Below are positions 26,093 to 35,117 of a stretch of DNA of 64,000 nucleotides, in pieces. Below the pieces are notes generated by a model. The model was given only the letters and a program-made list of their open reading frames with translations. It ran no database searches and was not told where the DNA came from. The position numbers and the translations under genes are program-made. Position 1 is the first letter of the stretch; every line of letters starts with the position of its first letter. Source of the DNA: Gymnodinialimonas ulvae (GTDB lineage: Bacteria; Pseudomonadota; Alphaproteobacteria; Rhodobacterales; Rhodobacteraceae); NCBI RefSeq assembly GCF_037543845.1, contig NZ_JBBIFX010000001.1, positions 620,001 to 684,000 on the forward strand, given 5' to 3'.

Positions 26093-27544
26093 TCAATCCT
26101 TCAGGCTTTCTTCGCGCAGGCCATCAGCCAGCAGGTTGAGGCCAAGCACGAGCGACATCAGCGCCAATGCGGGCGGCAGGGCCGGGTGCGGATATACCGT
26201 CAGAAGGCGGCGGCCTTCGTTGATGGTGGACCCCCAATCCGGGCTTTCCGGCGAGAGGCCCAGGCCGAAGAAGCCCAAGGTGCCGAGAAGGATCGTGGTG
26301 TAGCCGATGCGCAGGCAGAAATCGACGATCAGCGGCCCGCGCGCGTTGGGCAGGATTTCCCACAGCATGATGTACCATGGGCCTTCGCCACGGGTTTGGG
26401 CGGCGGCCACGTAGTCGCGGGTCTTCACATCCAAAGTGATGCCGCGCACGATGCGGAACACGGTGGGCGAGTTCACGAAGACCACGGACACGAACACGAT
26501 CAGCAGGTTGCCGGGGATGTTGAACAGGTCGAGAGACTCGGGCCAGAAGCGCACGGCCGATTCCGTATCGGCGCGATCGGAGATCAGCGAGAAGTAGAGC
26601 CAGAAGCCGATGATGGCGGCGATGGCCACGAGGATGTTCCGGGTCATCGGCTGCGTGTGGTAGCGCGAGTTGAACAGCACCACGAGGAAGATGATCGGGA
26701 ACAGGAACAGGACCATCGACATGTATTGCGGCACGCCCGCCTGCACGATTTCCGGCGTCACCAGCAGGTAGAAGAGCAAGATGACGGGGAAGGCGAGGAC
26801 GAGGTTGGCCACGAAGGTCAGGATCGTGTCGAGTTTTCCGCCGACGTAGCCCGCAGGCAGGCCAAGCGTGATACCGACCATGAAGGCGAAGAGGGTGGCG
26901 AGCGGTGCGATCTGCAGCACATAGGTGGAGCCCAGGACCATGCGCGAGAAGACATCGCGGCCCAGGCGGTCGCCGCCAAAGAGGTAGTGGGTGTATGCCT
27001 CGCCCTCCGGCGTGGGGGTGCCGGGGAGTTCGTTGCGCATCGAGCTGATCTGATCGAGGGCGTCGAAGGGGGCGACCCATGTGGAAAAGATCGCGGTGAA
27101 GACCCAGAACATCACGAGGCCAAAGCCGACCATGCCGATGGGGCTGTCGAAGAGTTTGCCGTAGAGGCCGAGCTTGCGCTTGAAGGTGATCGAGACGGCG
27201 AAGGTCACGATGAGCGCGACCCAGACCGGCAGGAAGCGCGCGCCGGCGGCGCCGATGATGCCCTTCTGTTCGGGCGTGGGCAGCACCAGGCCGCCGATCA
27301 CGAAGCCCAGGCAGCACAAGAGGAACAGGATCACCGCGTATTTCATCGTCGCCAGTGCGTAGTCGGCGGGCGTGTGGGTGATCGCCATGGTGCCGTCGGC
27401 GTTGAGTTCCAGTTCGCCGGGGCGCACGCCCGCGAGGGTGAGGACGAAGTTTGTCAGGAAGCCCACGACGAACATCACCACCGCCACGAGGATCAGGGGG
27501 GTGAGGAAGCTGCCGAATTGGCCGGTCCAGGTAAGAAGGTCCAT
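26093..27544 (-). CDS. Peptide-type ABC transporter permease, DppC-like, extended
   Basis: A 483-residue permease, far longer than the roughly 300 residues usual for DppC/OppC. The N-terminal 150 residues add about three to four hydrophobic segments (TPLILVAVVMFVVGFL, YAVILFLLCCLGFVIGGLVL) before the usual DppC start (GRDVFSRMVLGSTYVLQIAP). There is a further insertion with hydrophobic segments in the middle (SMVLFLFPIIFLVVLF, to about residue 340). The coupling loop RDYVAAAQTRGEGPWYIML and the late GLGLSPESPDWG are typical. The start has AAGGAGAT. It is 13 bases downstream of the DppB-like gene. Confidence 0.88.
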   Translation of the reverse strand: MDLLTWTGQFGSFLTPLILVAVVMFVVGFLTNFVLTLAGVRPGELELNADGTMAITHTPADYALATMKYAVILFLLCCLGFVIGGLVLPTPEQKGIIGAAGARFLPVWVALIVTFAVSITFKRKLGLYGKLFDSPIGMVGFGLVMFWVFTAIFSTWVAPFDALDQISSMRNELPGTPTPEGEAYTHYLFGGDRLGRDVFSRMVLGSTYVLQIAPLATLFAFMVGITLGLPAGYVGGKLDTILTFVANLVLAFPVILLFYLLVTPEIVQAGVPQYMSMVLFLFPIIFLVVLFNSRYHTQPMTRNILVAIAAIIGFWLYFSLISDRADTESAVRFWPESLDLFNIPGNLLIVFVSVVFVNSPTVFRIVRGITLDVKTRDYVAAAQTRGEGPWYIMLWEILPNARGPLIVDFCLRIGYTTILLGTLGFFGLGLSPESPDWGSTINEGRRLLTVYPHPALPPALALMSLVLGLNLLADGLREESLKD

Positions 27545-27557
27545 GTCTGTGATCTCC

Positions 27558-28646
27558 TTACGCGATACGGATGCGGGGGTTGAGGAAAACGTAGCCGATA
27601 TCGGAGATCAGCTGCGTCACGAGGACCACGAAGACCGCCACGATGGAGCAGGCCAGAAGCAGTTCGATGTCGTTGTTGGAGGCGGCCTGCACGAGGGTCC
27701 AGCCGAAGCCGTTGTAGTTGAACAGCGTCTCCACGATCACCACGCCGGTCAGCAGCCACGGGAATTGCAGCATGATGACGGTGAAGGGTGCTATGAGCGC
27801 GTTGCGCAGCGCGTGTTTCATCACGATGTTGCGGAAGTTCACGCCCTTGAGGCGCGCGGTGCGGATGTATTGCGCGGTCATGACCTCGGCCATCGACGCG
27901 CGGGTCATGCGCGCGATGTAGCCCATGCCATAGAGCGCGATGGTCACGACGGGCAGGGTGAAGTTCCAGAAGGTGATGTCGTCCATCGCGGAGCGGGCCG
28001 AGCCCAGGAACAGCGTGCCGCCGTCGATCCAGCCCCAGCTTTCCAGAAGCGGCGAGAGGCCTGCCTGTGACGAGGCCAGGAGCACGATGAAGATCACGCC
28101 CGAGACATATTCGGGTGTCGCGGTGGAGGCGATGGAGACGGTGGAGAGGGATCGGTCGAGCCGGGAGCCCTCGCGCATGCCTGCCAGCACGCCGATCAGC
28201 AGCGCCGCAGGCACCATGAGCGCAAAGGCCCAGAACATCAGGATGCCGGTCAATTGCAGGCGTCCGCCGATGATCTCGCCGACCTCGGCATCGGAGACTG
28301 TCGAATAGCCCAGGTCGCCCTGCAAAATGCCGCAGAAGCGCGGCGCGTCTTCGGGGTTTGTGTCAAAATCGATGCAGCGGCCGGTGATCTCTCCGGTTTC
28401 GGCATCTTCGCGGGTCCAGCCGGGCACGATGCCCAACCATTCGCCGTAGCGCACGATCAGGGGGCCGCCGTAGCCGTTGCGGTCAAGCCAGGAGACAACT
28501 TCGGTGTCGGTCATGCGGGCATTGCCTTGGGTTTTCGCGAGCTTTTCGAGGTTCGGGAAAAGGTTCGTGAGAAAGAAGACCACGAAGGTCAGGCAAAGCG
28601 CGGTCAGGATCATCACGCCTACGCGGCGCAGGATGAAGGCTGCCAT
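27558..28646 (-). CDS. Peptide-type ABC transporter permease, DppB-like
   Basis: A 362-residue permease with the N-terminal FILRRVGVMILTALCLTFVVFF, six or so transmembrane segments and the coupling loop YIRTARLKGVNFRNIVMKHALRNALIA. A periplasmic insertion of about 50 residues (EDAETGEITGRCIDFDTNPE) holds two cysteines and makes it slightly longer than most DppB proteins. With the DppC-like protein it forms the membrane channel. The start at 28646 is preceded by AGGGGACC. It is separated from the binding-protein gene by a hairpin terminator. Confidence 0.92.
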   Translation of the reverse strand: MAAFILRRVGVMILTALCLTFVVFFLTNLFPNLEKLAKTQGNARMTDTEVVSWLDRNGYGGPLIVRYGEWLGIVPGWTREDAETGEITGRCIDFDTNPEDAPRFCGILQGDLGYSTVSDAEVGEIIGGRLQLTGILMFWAFALMVPAALLIGVLAGMREGSRLDRSLSTVSIASTATPEYVSGVIFIVLLASSQAGLSPLLESWGWIDGGTLFLGSARSAMDDITFWNFTLPVVTIALYGMGYIARMTRASMAEVMTAQYIRTARLKGVNFRNIVMKHALRNALIAPFTVIMLQFPWLLTGVVIVETLFNYNGFGWTLVQAASNNDIELLLACSIVAVFVVLVTQLISDIGYVFLNPRIRIA

Positions 28647-28771
28647 ATCGGTTGGTCCCCTGTGGTCTGGGCGGCGCGGCTGCGTGGTGGTCGCGCCCCC
28701 TGGATGTGACTGTCCGGTCTTGGTTCGTGCGGGCCGGATCAGCCGTGGGCGGTTTGGTGCACCGCCTATCA

Positions 28772-28801
28772 GAAAACCGGCGCCCCCGAGGGAGCGCCGG
28801 T
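28772..28801 (-). terminator. Intra-operon attenuating terminator after the binding-protein gene
   Basis: On the minus strand ACCGGCGC pairs with GCGCCGGT (plus-strand arms 28776-28783 and 28794-28801) and is followed by TTTTC. It lies 14 bases after the binding-protein stop and before the permease genes, so it probably lowers permease expression relative to the binding protein. Confidence 0.75.
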
Positions 28802-28814
28802 CAAACCGTTCAGA

Positions 28815-30470
28815 TCAGGCCGAGAAGCCGAGATAGTGGACGTTGATCTCGAACTTGGTATGCATGTCCGCGTTGACCACATTGTCCTTGTGGTGCCGGA
28901 ACAGCGAGCGCCAGTACGGCTGGATCGTGACGCCTTCGGTCTGCATGATCGTCTGCAGCTGCGCCATGATCTCACGGCGGGCGTCGGCATCCTGAATGCC
29001 GTTGGCCTCGGTCAGAAGCGCGTCGAACTCGTCATTGGCAAAGCCGGACTCGTTCCACGGCACACCGGAGCGGTAGGCGAGGTTGAGGATCTGCACGCCA
29101 AGCTCGCGGTGGTTCCAGTTCGTCGAGCTGAACGGGTAGGTTGTCCAGTCGTTCCAGAAGGTCGAGCCGGGGATGATCGTCCGCGTCACGTTGAAACCTG
29201 CGTCGCGCAGCTGCGCGCCGACGGCATCGGTGGTGTTCTTGCGGTAATCATCGTCGATGGAGACCAGCTCGAACTCGAAATCGGCGTGACCGGATTCCTC
29301 AAGCAACGCACGCGCGCCTTCGGGATCGAAGGTCTGCGGGGGAAGCTCGGCATATTCGGGGTGGATCGGGCAGACGTGGTGGTTTTCCGCCGTCACACCC
29401 TGGCCGTTGATCCCGAGATCGAGGCAGACCTGATTGTCGACGGCCATGTGGATCGCCTGACGCACACGCACATCGTCGTAAGGTGCGTTGTTCTGGTTCG
29501 GGCGGATCACCACGGTGGCCGCGGTCACAACCTCGGACTGGGTCCAGCCGATGGCCGAGAACAGATCCACGAATTCGCCGACCGTTTCGTAGGTCATGTC
29601 GAATTCATCGGCTTCTGCGCCGGCGAACCATGCGGCGGGATCCTGGCCCAGGTCGACGAAGACGATCTCGTCGAGATAGGTGTCCCGCCAGTAGGTGTGG
29701 CCTTCCTTGCGCACGAGGCGGGCCTGAACACCGACTTCGTATTCGGCGATTTCATAAGCGCCGGTGCCGATGCCGTGGTCGGCGGGGTTGGTGCCGATCA
29801 TGTCACGGTGCTGGATCGCCGACGGATAATCCGCCACGCCGGGCACGAAGGTGATGTCGGGGTTCGGGTAGGTCACGCGGACGGTGAAATCGTCAACGAC
29901 TTCGATCGCGCCTTCGCGGGCCACGCCGGTTTCCGCATCGACCAGTTCCCCCATGCGGGTGGCCATTGAGTTGCCTTCCACGGTGGTGTCGCAGAACCCG
30001 ATCAGGTTCGCGGCCACGTCGTTGGCATCGAAGGGGTCGCCGTTGTTCCAGGTGATGCCCTGGCGCACGTTCAGCGTGTAGACGGTGGCGTCGTCATTGG
30101 CTTCCCAGCTTTCCAGCAGGATGCCTTCGAACGTGCCGTCGTTGTTGTACTGGATCAGGTATTCGAGGAAGCCGCGGGTGACGTTGGCCATCTGCGACCA
30201 ATCGAAGGTGCGCGGGTCTTTGAGCGCGCGCACTTCCTGCTGGATGCGCAGGGTGCCACCGGCGGCGGGCACGGCGCGGTGGCCGTCGGCGGATGCGGGC
30301 GACGCACCGATCAGCGAATAGGCGGCAGCGGCGGACAGGCCAAGTGCCGTGGAACGCACGAGAAACTCGCGGCGGTCGAGTTTGCCGGCCTTATGCTCGG
30401 CTGCATACATTTCGGCGACCGGATGGGTCGCCAGGCCTGCTTCGGCCTCAACGTGAGTGAAGTCTTTCAT
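28815..30470 (-). CDS. ABC transporter substrate-binding protein, family 5 (peptide/opine type)
   Basis: A 551-residue periplasmic binding protein of the SBP_bac_5 family. The N-terminus has a twin-arginine-type export signal: DRREFLVRSTALGLSAAAAY (about residues 32-51), ending near ASPASADG. Family markers include PRTFDWSQMANVTRGFLEYL, NVRQGITWNNGDPFDANDVA and HMAVDNQVCLDLGINGQG. It delivers an unknown ligand to the two permeases. AGGGAGAC precedes the start. First gene of the operon; an AraC-type regulator gene lies just upstream on the same strand. Confidence 0.93.
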   Translation of the reverse strand: MKDFTHVEAEAGLATHPVAEMYAAEHKAGKLDRREFLVRSTALGLSAAAAYSLIGASPASADGHRAVPAAGGTLRIQQEVRALKDPRTFDWSQMANVTRGFLEYLIQYNNDGTFEGILLESWEANDDATVYTLNVRQGITWNNGDPFDANDVAANLIGFCDTTVEGNSMATRMGELVDAETGVAREGAIEVVDDFTVRVTYPNPDITFVPGVADYPSAIQHRDMIGTNPADHGIGTGAYEIAEYEVGVQARLVRKEGHTYWRDTYLDEIVFVDLGQDPAAWFAGAEADEFDMTYETVGEFVDLFSAIGWTQSEVVTAATVVIRPNQNNAPYDDVRVRQAIHMAVDNQVCLDLGINGQGVTAENHHVCPIHPEYAELPPQTFDPEGARALLEESGHADFEFELVSIDDDYRKNTTDAVGAQLRDAGFNVTRTIIPGSTFWNDWTTYPFSSTNWNHRELGVQILNLAYRSGVPWNESGFANDEFDALLTEANGIQDADARREIMAQLQTIMQTEGVTIQPYWRSLFRHHKDNVVNADMHTKFEINVHYLGFSA

Positions 30471-30714
30471 CTGCGTCGTCTCCCTGTGACGTCTTGATAT
30501 GTTTTGTTTGGGTGAGCTCGTTTTCGCGTTGCACGACCTGGCGCACCCTCAGTCGCATTAGCAACCGGATTGTCCGTGGGCGTCAACGGCTAGTTGCGCC
30601 CGGAAATTGCTTGTTTGCGACATCGATGCGCAACAAAACCGACATTGCCCCGAGATGCAACCTTGAAGAAGTATACAGCTGACCCCATGGCACAGGCGCC
30701 GCATGCGGCCCGGA

Positions 30715-31521
30715 TCAATGCGTCAGGCGCGGCTTGCGGAAGGCCTTGGGGGTCTGCCCGACCGCCTGGCTGAAGGCGCGGGTAAAATAGGCGGCGGAGG
30801 AAAAGCCAAGCTGCTCGGCGACTTCGCGGGCGGGCAGATCGGTGTCGAGGAGCAGGCGGCGCGCCTCGTACATGATGCGTTCGTTCAAGAGCGCAAGCGC
30901 GGGCCGTCCGGAGGCATCGCGGCAGACGCGGCTGAGGTGGGTGGGGGTGACATGCAGGTCACGGGCGTAATCGGCCACGCCTTTGCCGGTGCGAAAGCCG
31001 TGTTCCATGCGGTCGGCGAAGACCTCGACCAGTTTGTGCGACCGTTCGCGCCCGGTCACGCCTTCCTGCCGGGCCAGTTCGCGGGTCATCCAGGCCGAGA
31101 TCAGAAGCGAATAGGCGGTCAGGGCGCGGTCCATGGCGGGGGCCTGCGCGGCCAGTTCGCCTTCGATCTTTTCGATATGCGAGGTGACGGCGGCCTGGCT
31201 TTCGATGTTCGACACGCGCAGGTGGAACGGCAGGTCGGGCAACGTCAGGCTGTTGTCGGGCGGCAGGCAAAGCTCAAGCCCCTGGGTCTGCGCGGCCAGC
31301 TCAAGCGCCATGGGCACGCGGGCGGGCACGAAAACGGCCGTGTTGGGCCCGTAGCCGCGGGTGATGCAATTGACGGTCACGCGTCCCTGGCCGCGGGTGA
31401 TCCAGTAAAGCCGGGCGCGCGGGGCGGAATGCAGCAGTTCAAGCTTCCACTTGCCCTGCATGCGCAATTTGCCGAGGGAGGCCACGGAATGGGCGATGGG
31501 GCGACGGTTGGTCTCGAACAT
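30715..31521 (-). CDS. AraC-family transcriptional regulator
   Basis: A 268-residue regulator with an N-terminal cupin-like sensory part (YWITRGQGRVTVNCITRGYG, residues 39-58) and a C-terminal double helix-turn-helix (about 165-265): VADYARDLHVTPTHLSRVCR and PAREVAEQLGFSSAAYFTRA. It is 244 bases upstream of the binding-protein gene on the same strand, which suggests control of the transporter operon; this is inference. GTATACAGC near 30671 is AT-rich and palindromic at its core but has no proven role. Confidence 0.9.
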   Translation of the reverse strand: MFETNRRPIAHSVASLGKLRMQGKWKLELLHSAPRARLYWITRGQGRVTVNCITRGYGPNTAVFVPARVPMALELAAQTQGLELCLPPDNSLTLPDLPFHLRVSNIESQAAVTSHIEKIEGELAAQAPAMDRALTAYSLLISAWMTRELARQEGVTGRERSHKLVEVFADRMEHGFRTGKGVADYARDLHVTPTHLSRVCRDASGRPALALLNERIMYEARRLLLDTDLPAREVAEQLGFSSAAYFTRAFSQAVGQTPKAFRKPRLTH

Positions 31522-31576
31522 GGGCCGCAGGGTAGCCGTCGGGCGGGTTGGCGCAAGTGCAAAGCGGGTGGGCGGC

Positions 31577-32443
31577 TCAGGGCAGCGAAATGTGAGTCCA
31601 ATCGGCCATATTCGAGCGGAACCAGGTCCGTTGGCGTTTGGCGTATTGGCGGCTGGCGATGATGGCGGCGTCGCGGGCGGCGTCCAAGGTCATCTGCCCT
31701 TGCAGATGGGCGATCAGCGCGGGCGCGCCGATGGCCTTGGCCGCCCCGCCCGCATGGGGCCAGCGGGGCAGGTTGGCGCGGGCCTCCTCCAGCGCGCCCT
31801 GGGCCAGCATCTGGTCGAAGCGGCGGGAGATGCGATCGGCGAGCCAGTCGCGCTCGGCGTTGAGCAGGAGGGCGGTGGTGCGGGCAAGCGGCAGGGCGGG
31901 GGGCGGGGTCTGATCCTGCCAGTGCGACAACGGCGTGCCGGTGGTGCGCGAGACCTCCCAGCCGCGCTGGATGCGGGCGCGGTTCTGGCGGTCGATGCGC
32001 TGCGCGAGGGTGGGATCGTCGCGGTCGAGGTCGGCCAGCAGGGTCGCGGTAGGCAGGGCATCGGCGGTGGCCCGGATGTCGGGCGGGGTGAGGGGGATTT
32101 CGGCCAACCCCTCGGTCAGCGCGCGGAAGTAGAGCCCGGTGCCGCCGACGATGACGGGGTTGTGCGGCAAGAAGGGCGTAACCTCGCGGAGCCATTGGCC
32201 GACGCTGTACTCGGCCTCGAACGGGACATGGCCGAAGAGGTGATGCGGTGCGGCGGCCTCTTCCTCGGGCGCGGGGCGCGCGGTGAGCACGCGCCAGCCG
32301 TCATAGACCTGCAGCGCGTCGGCGTTCACGATGGACCGGTTCTGCGCCTGTGCGATGGATATCGCCAAAGCGGTTTTGCCCGACGCGGTCGGCCCGGCGA
32401 TCAGGACCGGCAGGTCAGGGGATATTTTATCGATGTATATCAA
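31577..32443 (-). CDS. miaA: tRNA dimethylallyltransferase
   Basis: A 288-residue enzyme that adds a dimethylallyl group to A37 of tRNAs reading UNN codons. It has the P-loop GPTASGKTALAISIAQ (residues 17-32), the VNADALQVYDGWRVLTARP substrate segment, VIVGGTGLYFRALTEG and the C-terminal YAKRQRTWFRSN. It is 55 bases upstream of the AraC gene on the same strand and divergent from pyrH. The isoprenoid donor comes from the MEP pathway (dxr lies nearby). Confidence 0.95.
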   Translation of the reverse strand: MIYIDKISPDLPVLIAGPTASGKTALAISIAQAQNRSIVNADALQVYDGWRVLTARPAPEEEAAAPHHLFGHVPFEAEYSVGQWLREVTPFLPHNPVIVGGTGLYFRALTEGLAEIPLTPPDIRATADALPTATLLADLDRDDPTLAQRIDRQNRARIQRGWEVSRTTGTPLSHWQDQTPPPALPLARTTALLLNAERDWLADRISRRFDQMLAQGALEEARANLPRWPHAGGAAKAIGAPALIAHLQGQMTLDAARDAAIIASRQYAKRQRTWFRSNMADWTHISLP

Positions 32444-32559
32444 TAATCTACGGGCCGTTCTTCATGTAGACCCCAGCGGAAAGCGCGGCGAAATCGGGGC
32501 GTTGAACCGGGGCGGGGTTTAGACCATTGTGCGCGGCAAGATCAACGAAGGACATCCCC

Positions 32560-33306
32560 ATGCCAGCCGACCAGTCCCCCGCCCCCTACGCCAGCGCCGC
32601 CCGGTACAGGCGCGTGATGCTCAAGATTTCCGGCGAGGCGCTGATGGGCGATCAGGGGTTCGGCCTCAACCCGCCGACCGTCGAGCGCATCGCGGCGGAG
32701 ATCAAATCGGTCCATGACCTTGGCGTCGAGATTTGCCTGGTGATCGGCGGCGGCAACATTTTTCGCGGCCTGCAGGGCAGCGCGCAGGGGATGGAGCGGA
32801 CCACGGCGGATTACATGGGCATGCTGGCCACGGTGATGAACGCGCTGGCGATGCAATCGGCGCTGGAAGGCTTGGGTGTTTATACGCGGGTGATCTCGGC
32901 AATCACGATGAACGAGGTGGCCGAGCCGTACATCCGCCGCCGCGCCGTGCGACACCTTGAGAAAAAGCGCGTCTGCATCTTTGCCGCCGGAACCGGCAAC
33001 CCGTATTTCACCACCGACACGGCCGCGACGCTGCGCGCGTCCGAGATGGCCTGCGAGGCGATCTTCAAAGGCACCAAGGTTGACGGCGTCTATGACAAGG
33101 ATCCGGCCAAACACACCGATGCGAAGCGGTTCGAGACGGTGACCTATGACGAGGTCCTGGCGCAGCACCTGGGCGTGATGGATGCGAGCGCCATTGCGCT
33201 GGCGCGGGAAAACGATCTGCCGATCATCGTCTTCAGCCTTGATGCGCCGGGCGGGTTCCGGTCGATCCTGGCCGGGGAAGGGACGTTTACGAAGGTTTCG
33301 GATTGA
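32560..33306 (+). CDS. pyrH: UMP kinase
   Basis: A 248-residue amino-acid-kinase-fold enzyme that phosphorylates UMP. Motifs: RRVMLKISGEALMG at the start, VIGGGNIFRG, MNALAMQSALE, VCIFAAGTGNPYFTTDTAA (residues about 134-152) and KVDGVYDKDP. The start at 32560 is preceded by GAAGGA. In most alphaproteobacteria pyrH is directly followed by frr; here a terminator and an opposite-strand CHRD gene come between. Confidence 0.96.
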   Translation: MPADQSPAPYASAARYRRVMLKISGEALMGDQGFGLNPPTVERIAAEIKSVHDLGVEICLVIGGGNIFRGLQGSAQGMERTTADYMGMLATVMNALAMQSALEGLGVYTRVISAITMNEVAEPYIRRRAVRHLEKKRVCIFAAGTGNPYFTTDTAATLRASEMACEAIFKGTKVDGVYDKDPAKHTDAKRFETVTYDEVLAQHLGVMDASAIALARENDLPIIVFSLDAPGGFRSILAGEGTFTKVSD

Positions 33307-33357
33307 GCGCAGGGGCAGGCGGGCCGCGCATCGCGCCAGTCCGCGCCGGATGAAACG

Positions 33358-33392
33358 AAAACAGGGCGCCCGGTTGGAGCGCCCTGTTTTTT
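33358..33392. terminator. Bidirectional terminator after pyrH
   Basis: A perfect 12-bp stem (AAAACAGGGCGC 33358-33369, GCGCCCTGTTTT 33379-33390), 9-nt loop, T run on the plus strand and A-lined left arm. It ends both pyrH and, on the other strand, the CHRD gene. Confidence 0.92.
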
Positions 33393-33479
33393 GGGCTGTG
33401 GGCTGTGGCCTGTGGTGTGCGGTGGGCCGTTGCGCAGATCTGTTGTGGCTGCGCGCGGATCCAAGGCCGAGAGGCCGGA

Positions 33480-34118
33480 TCAGGCCGTGGCGGCCGCCCG
33501 CTTCTTGCTGCGGACGCGCCATGCGCCGAACGCAAGCATGCCGCCGAGCAGCAGGCCGGAGGCCGGAACCGGCACCGGTGCGATGACCGCTGCGACCTGA
33601 CCGCGAATCTCGCCGCCCGCGAAGGCGTCGGTGTGGACGTTGAAGTAGATGTCGCCCGCATTCAGATCGCGCACGAGCTGGTGAAACGTGCGGCCAAGGA
33701 AGTCATCGGCGGTCAGGTCATTGGCAACCAGTTCGAAACCGAGGTCGGTGCCGATGCTGGTGTAGTTGTCACCAAAGCCGAAGGGCACGACGATCGGGCC
33801 ATTCACGCCAACGGGGGCGCGGTGCAGGTGCACGGGACCAACCGGAGCGGCGACGAGGCCGTCGTTGAGGTCATCGAGCGAGATGCCCAGAACCGTCAGT
33901 GACACGTCGATGCTGCGCGCGCGGTAATCGACGTTGATCACGCCGGCACCAAGCGCCGGGCTGTCATTGGGTGCAGGAACCGAGGTCGGACCCGCGCCGG
34001 CCACTTCCTGAGCGCCGTTGAGCAGGCTTTCGAACGTCACCGTGCCCGCATGTGCGGCAGTCGACACAACGACCGCAGCCACGAAAGGCACAATTGCCTT
34101 CAAGTTAAACATTTTCAT
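33480..34118 (-). CDS. CHRD-domain exported protein with VPLPA-type C-terminal sorting tail
   Basis: A 212-residue protein. The signal peptide (NLKAIVPFVAAVVVSTAAHA) is followed by a CHRD domain (about residues 25-175) with the typical GAQEV, VGPVHLHRAP and GDIYFNVHTDAFAGGEIRGQ segments. The C-terminus has VPVPASGLLLGGMLAFGAWR and a basic end (RVRSKKRA), matching the VPLPA-CTERM exosortase-type sorting pattern. It is likely exported and anchored or processed by an exosortase system elsewhere in the genome. ATGs at 34118 and 34112 are both possible; GGGGAAAG precedes them. It lies opposite to and between pyrH and frr. Role unknown. Confidence 0.85.
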   Translation of the reverse strand: MKMFNLKAIVPFVAAVVVSTAAHAGTVTFESLLNGAQEVAGAGPTSVPAPNDSPALGAGVINVDYRARSIDVSLTVLGISLDDLNDGLVAAPVGPVHLHRAPVGVNGPIVVPFGFGDNYTSIGTDLGFELVANDLTADDFLGRTFHQLVRDLNAGDIYFNVHTDAFAGGEIRGQVAAVIAPVPVPASGLLLGGMLAFGAWRVRSKKRAAATA

Positions 34119-34492
34119 TTGTCTTTCTTTCCCCACGTAAGGATTTTACAAGTAAAGCCAACATCTTATCGGCTGTACGCAGACCTGTCTCGCCCGAGGG
34201 GCGGGCTAACATGCTTTGACTGTCACGGACAACTGACATGGCGGTGATTATTGCGTGTGCGTCCGTCCGGCAACGGTTCTGGTGGTCTGATGGACGCAAG
34301 CTGCGGCGCATGGGCTGGCCCGGGCCGGGCGGCACGAGGCGGAGGGTTGTGTGGGGATGCGGCATCGCCGGGTGGGCGGCGCTGCAAGGCGGGGCGTTGC
34401 GCGGGCAGAGGCGCGCGGATGCACCTATACAAGCGACCGCTAAGCCCCTACAACCGCGTGAAAGTTAAAGCAGCCTGACGGAGAAACGGGTT
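34119..34492. other. Divergent intergenic region, CHRD gene / frr
   Basis: 374 bases without a convincing gene. It should hold the minus-strand promoter for the CHRD gene (AT-rich stretch 34120-34170) and the promoter of the frr operon. GCCCGAGGGGCGGGC at about 34192 can form a small hairpin. No operator could be named. Confidence 0.5.
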
Positions 34493-35047
34493 ATGTCCGA
34501 CGACTTCATGCTCGATACCGACGATCTCGAGCGCCGGATGGACGGGGCGATTGCGTCGCTTCGCACCGAGTTCGCATCGCTCAGAACGGGCCGCGCCTCG
34601 GCCTCGATGCTGGAGCCGGTGATGGTGGATGCCTATGGCGCGATGACACCGATCAACCAGGTTGGCACGGTCAATGTGCCCGAGCCGCGGATGGTGACGG
34701 TCAATGTCTGGGACAAGGGCCTTGTCGGCAAGGTCGAGAAGGCGATCCGCGAGAGCGGGCTTGGCATCAACCCGCAGCTCAACGGCACGATCATCATGCT
34801 GCCGATCCCGGAACTCAACGAGGAACGCCGCCGCGAACTGGGCAAGGTGGCGGGCACCTATGCCGAGAACGCGCGCGTGTCCATCCGCAACATCCGCCGG
34901 GACGGGATGGATCAGGTCAAGAAGGCCGATACATCCGAAGATGATGCGAAATTCTGGGAGGGTGCAGTGCAGGAATTGACCGACACCTATATCAAGCGTG
35001 TGGACGAGGCGCTGGAGACCAAGCAGCAGGAGATCATGCAGGTTTGA
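34493..35047 (+). CDS. frr: Ribosome recycling factor
   Basis: A 184-residue three-helix-bundle protein that splits the post-termination ribosome with EF-G. Typical features: LRTGRASASMLEPVMVDAYG (about residues 24-43), NPQLNGTIIMLPIPELNEERR and the late VRNIRRD-like SIRNIRRDGMDQVKKAD. The start follows GACGGAGAAACG. First gene of the envelope biogenesis run frr-uppS-cdsA-dxr-rseP. Confidence 0.97.
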   Translation: MSDDFMLDTDDLERRMDGAIASLRTEFASLRTGRASASMLEPVMVDAYGAMTPINQVGTVNVPEPRMVTVNVWDKGLVGKVEKAIRESGLGINPQLNGTIIMLPIPELNEERRRELGKVAGTYAENARVSIRNIRRDGMDQVKKADTSEDDAKFWEGAVQELTDTYIKRVDEALETKQQEIMQV

Positions 35048-35117
35048 GGCCGGTGCCGCAAATGCACGGGTCCGGACGGCATGGCGACAGGCTGTGTGCG
35101 CCGCGAAAGGACGCCCG

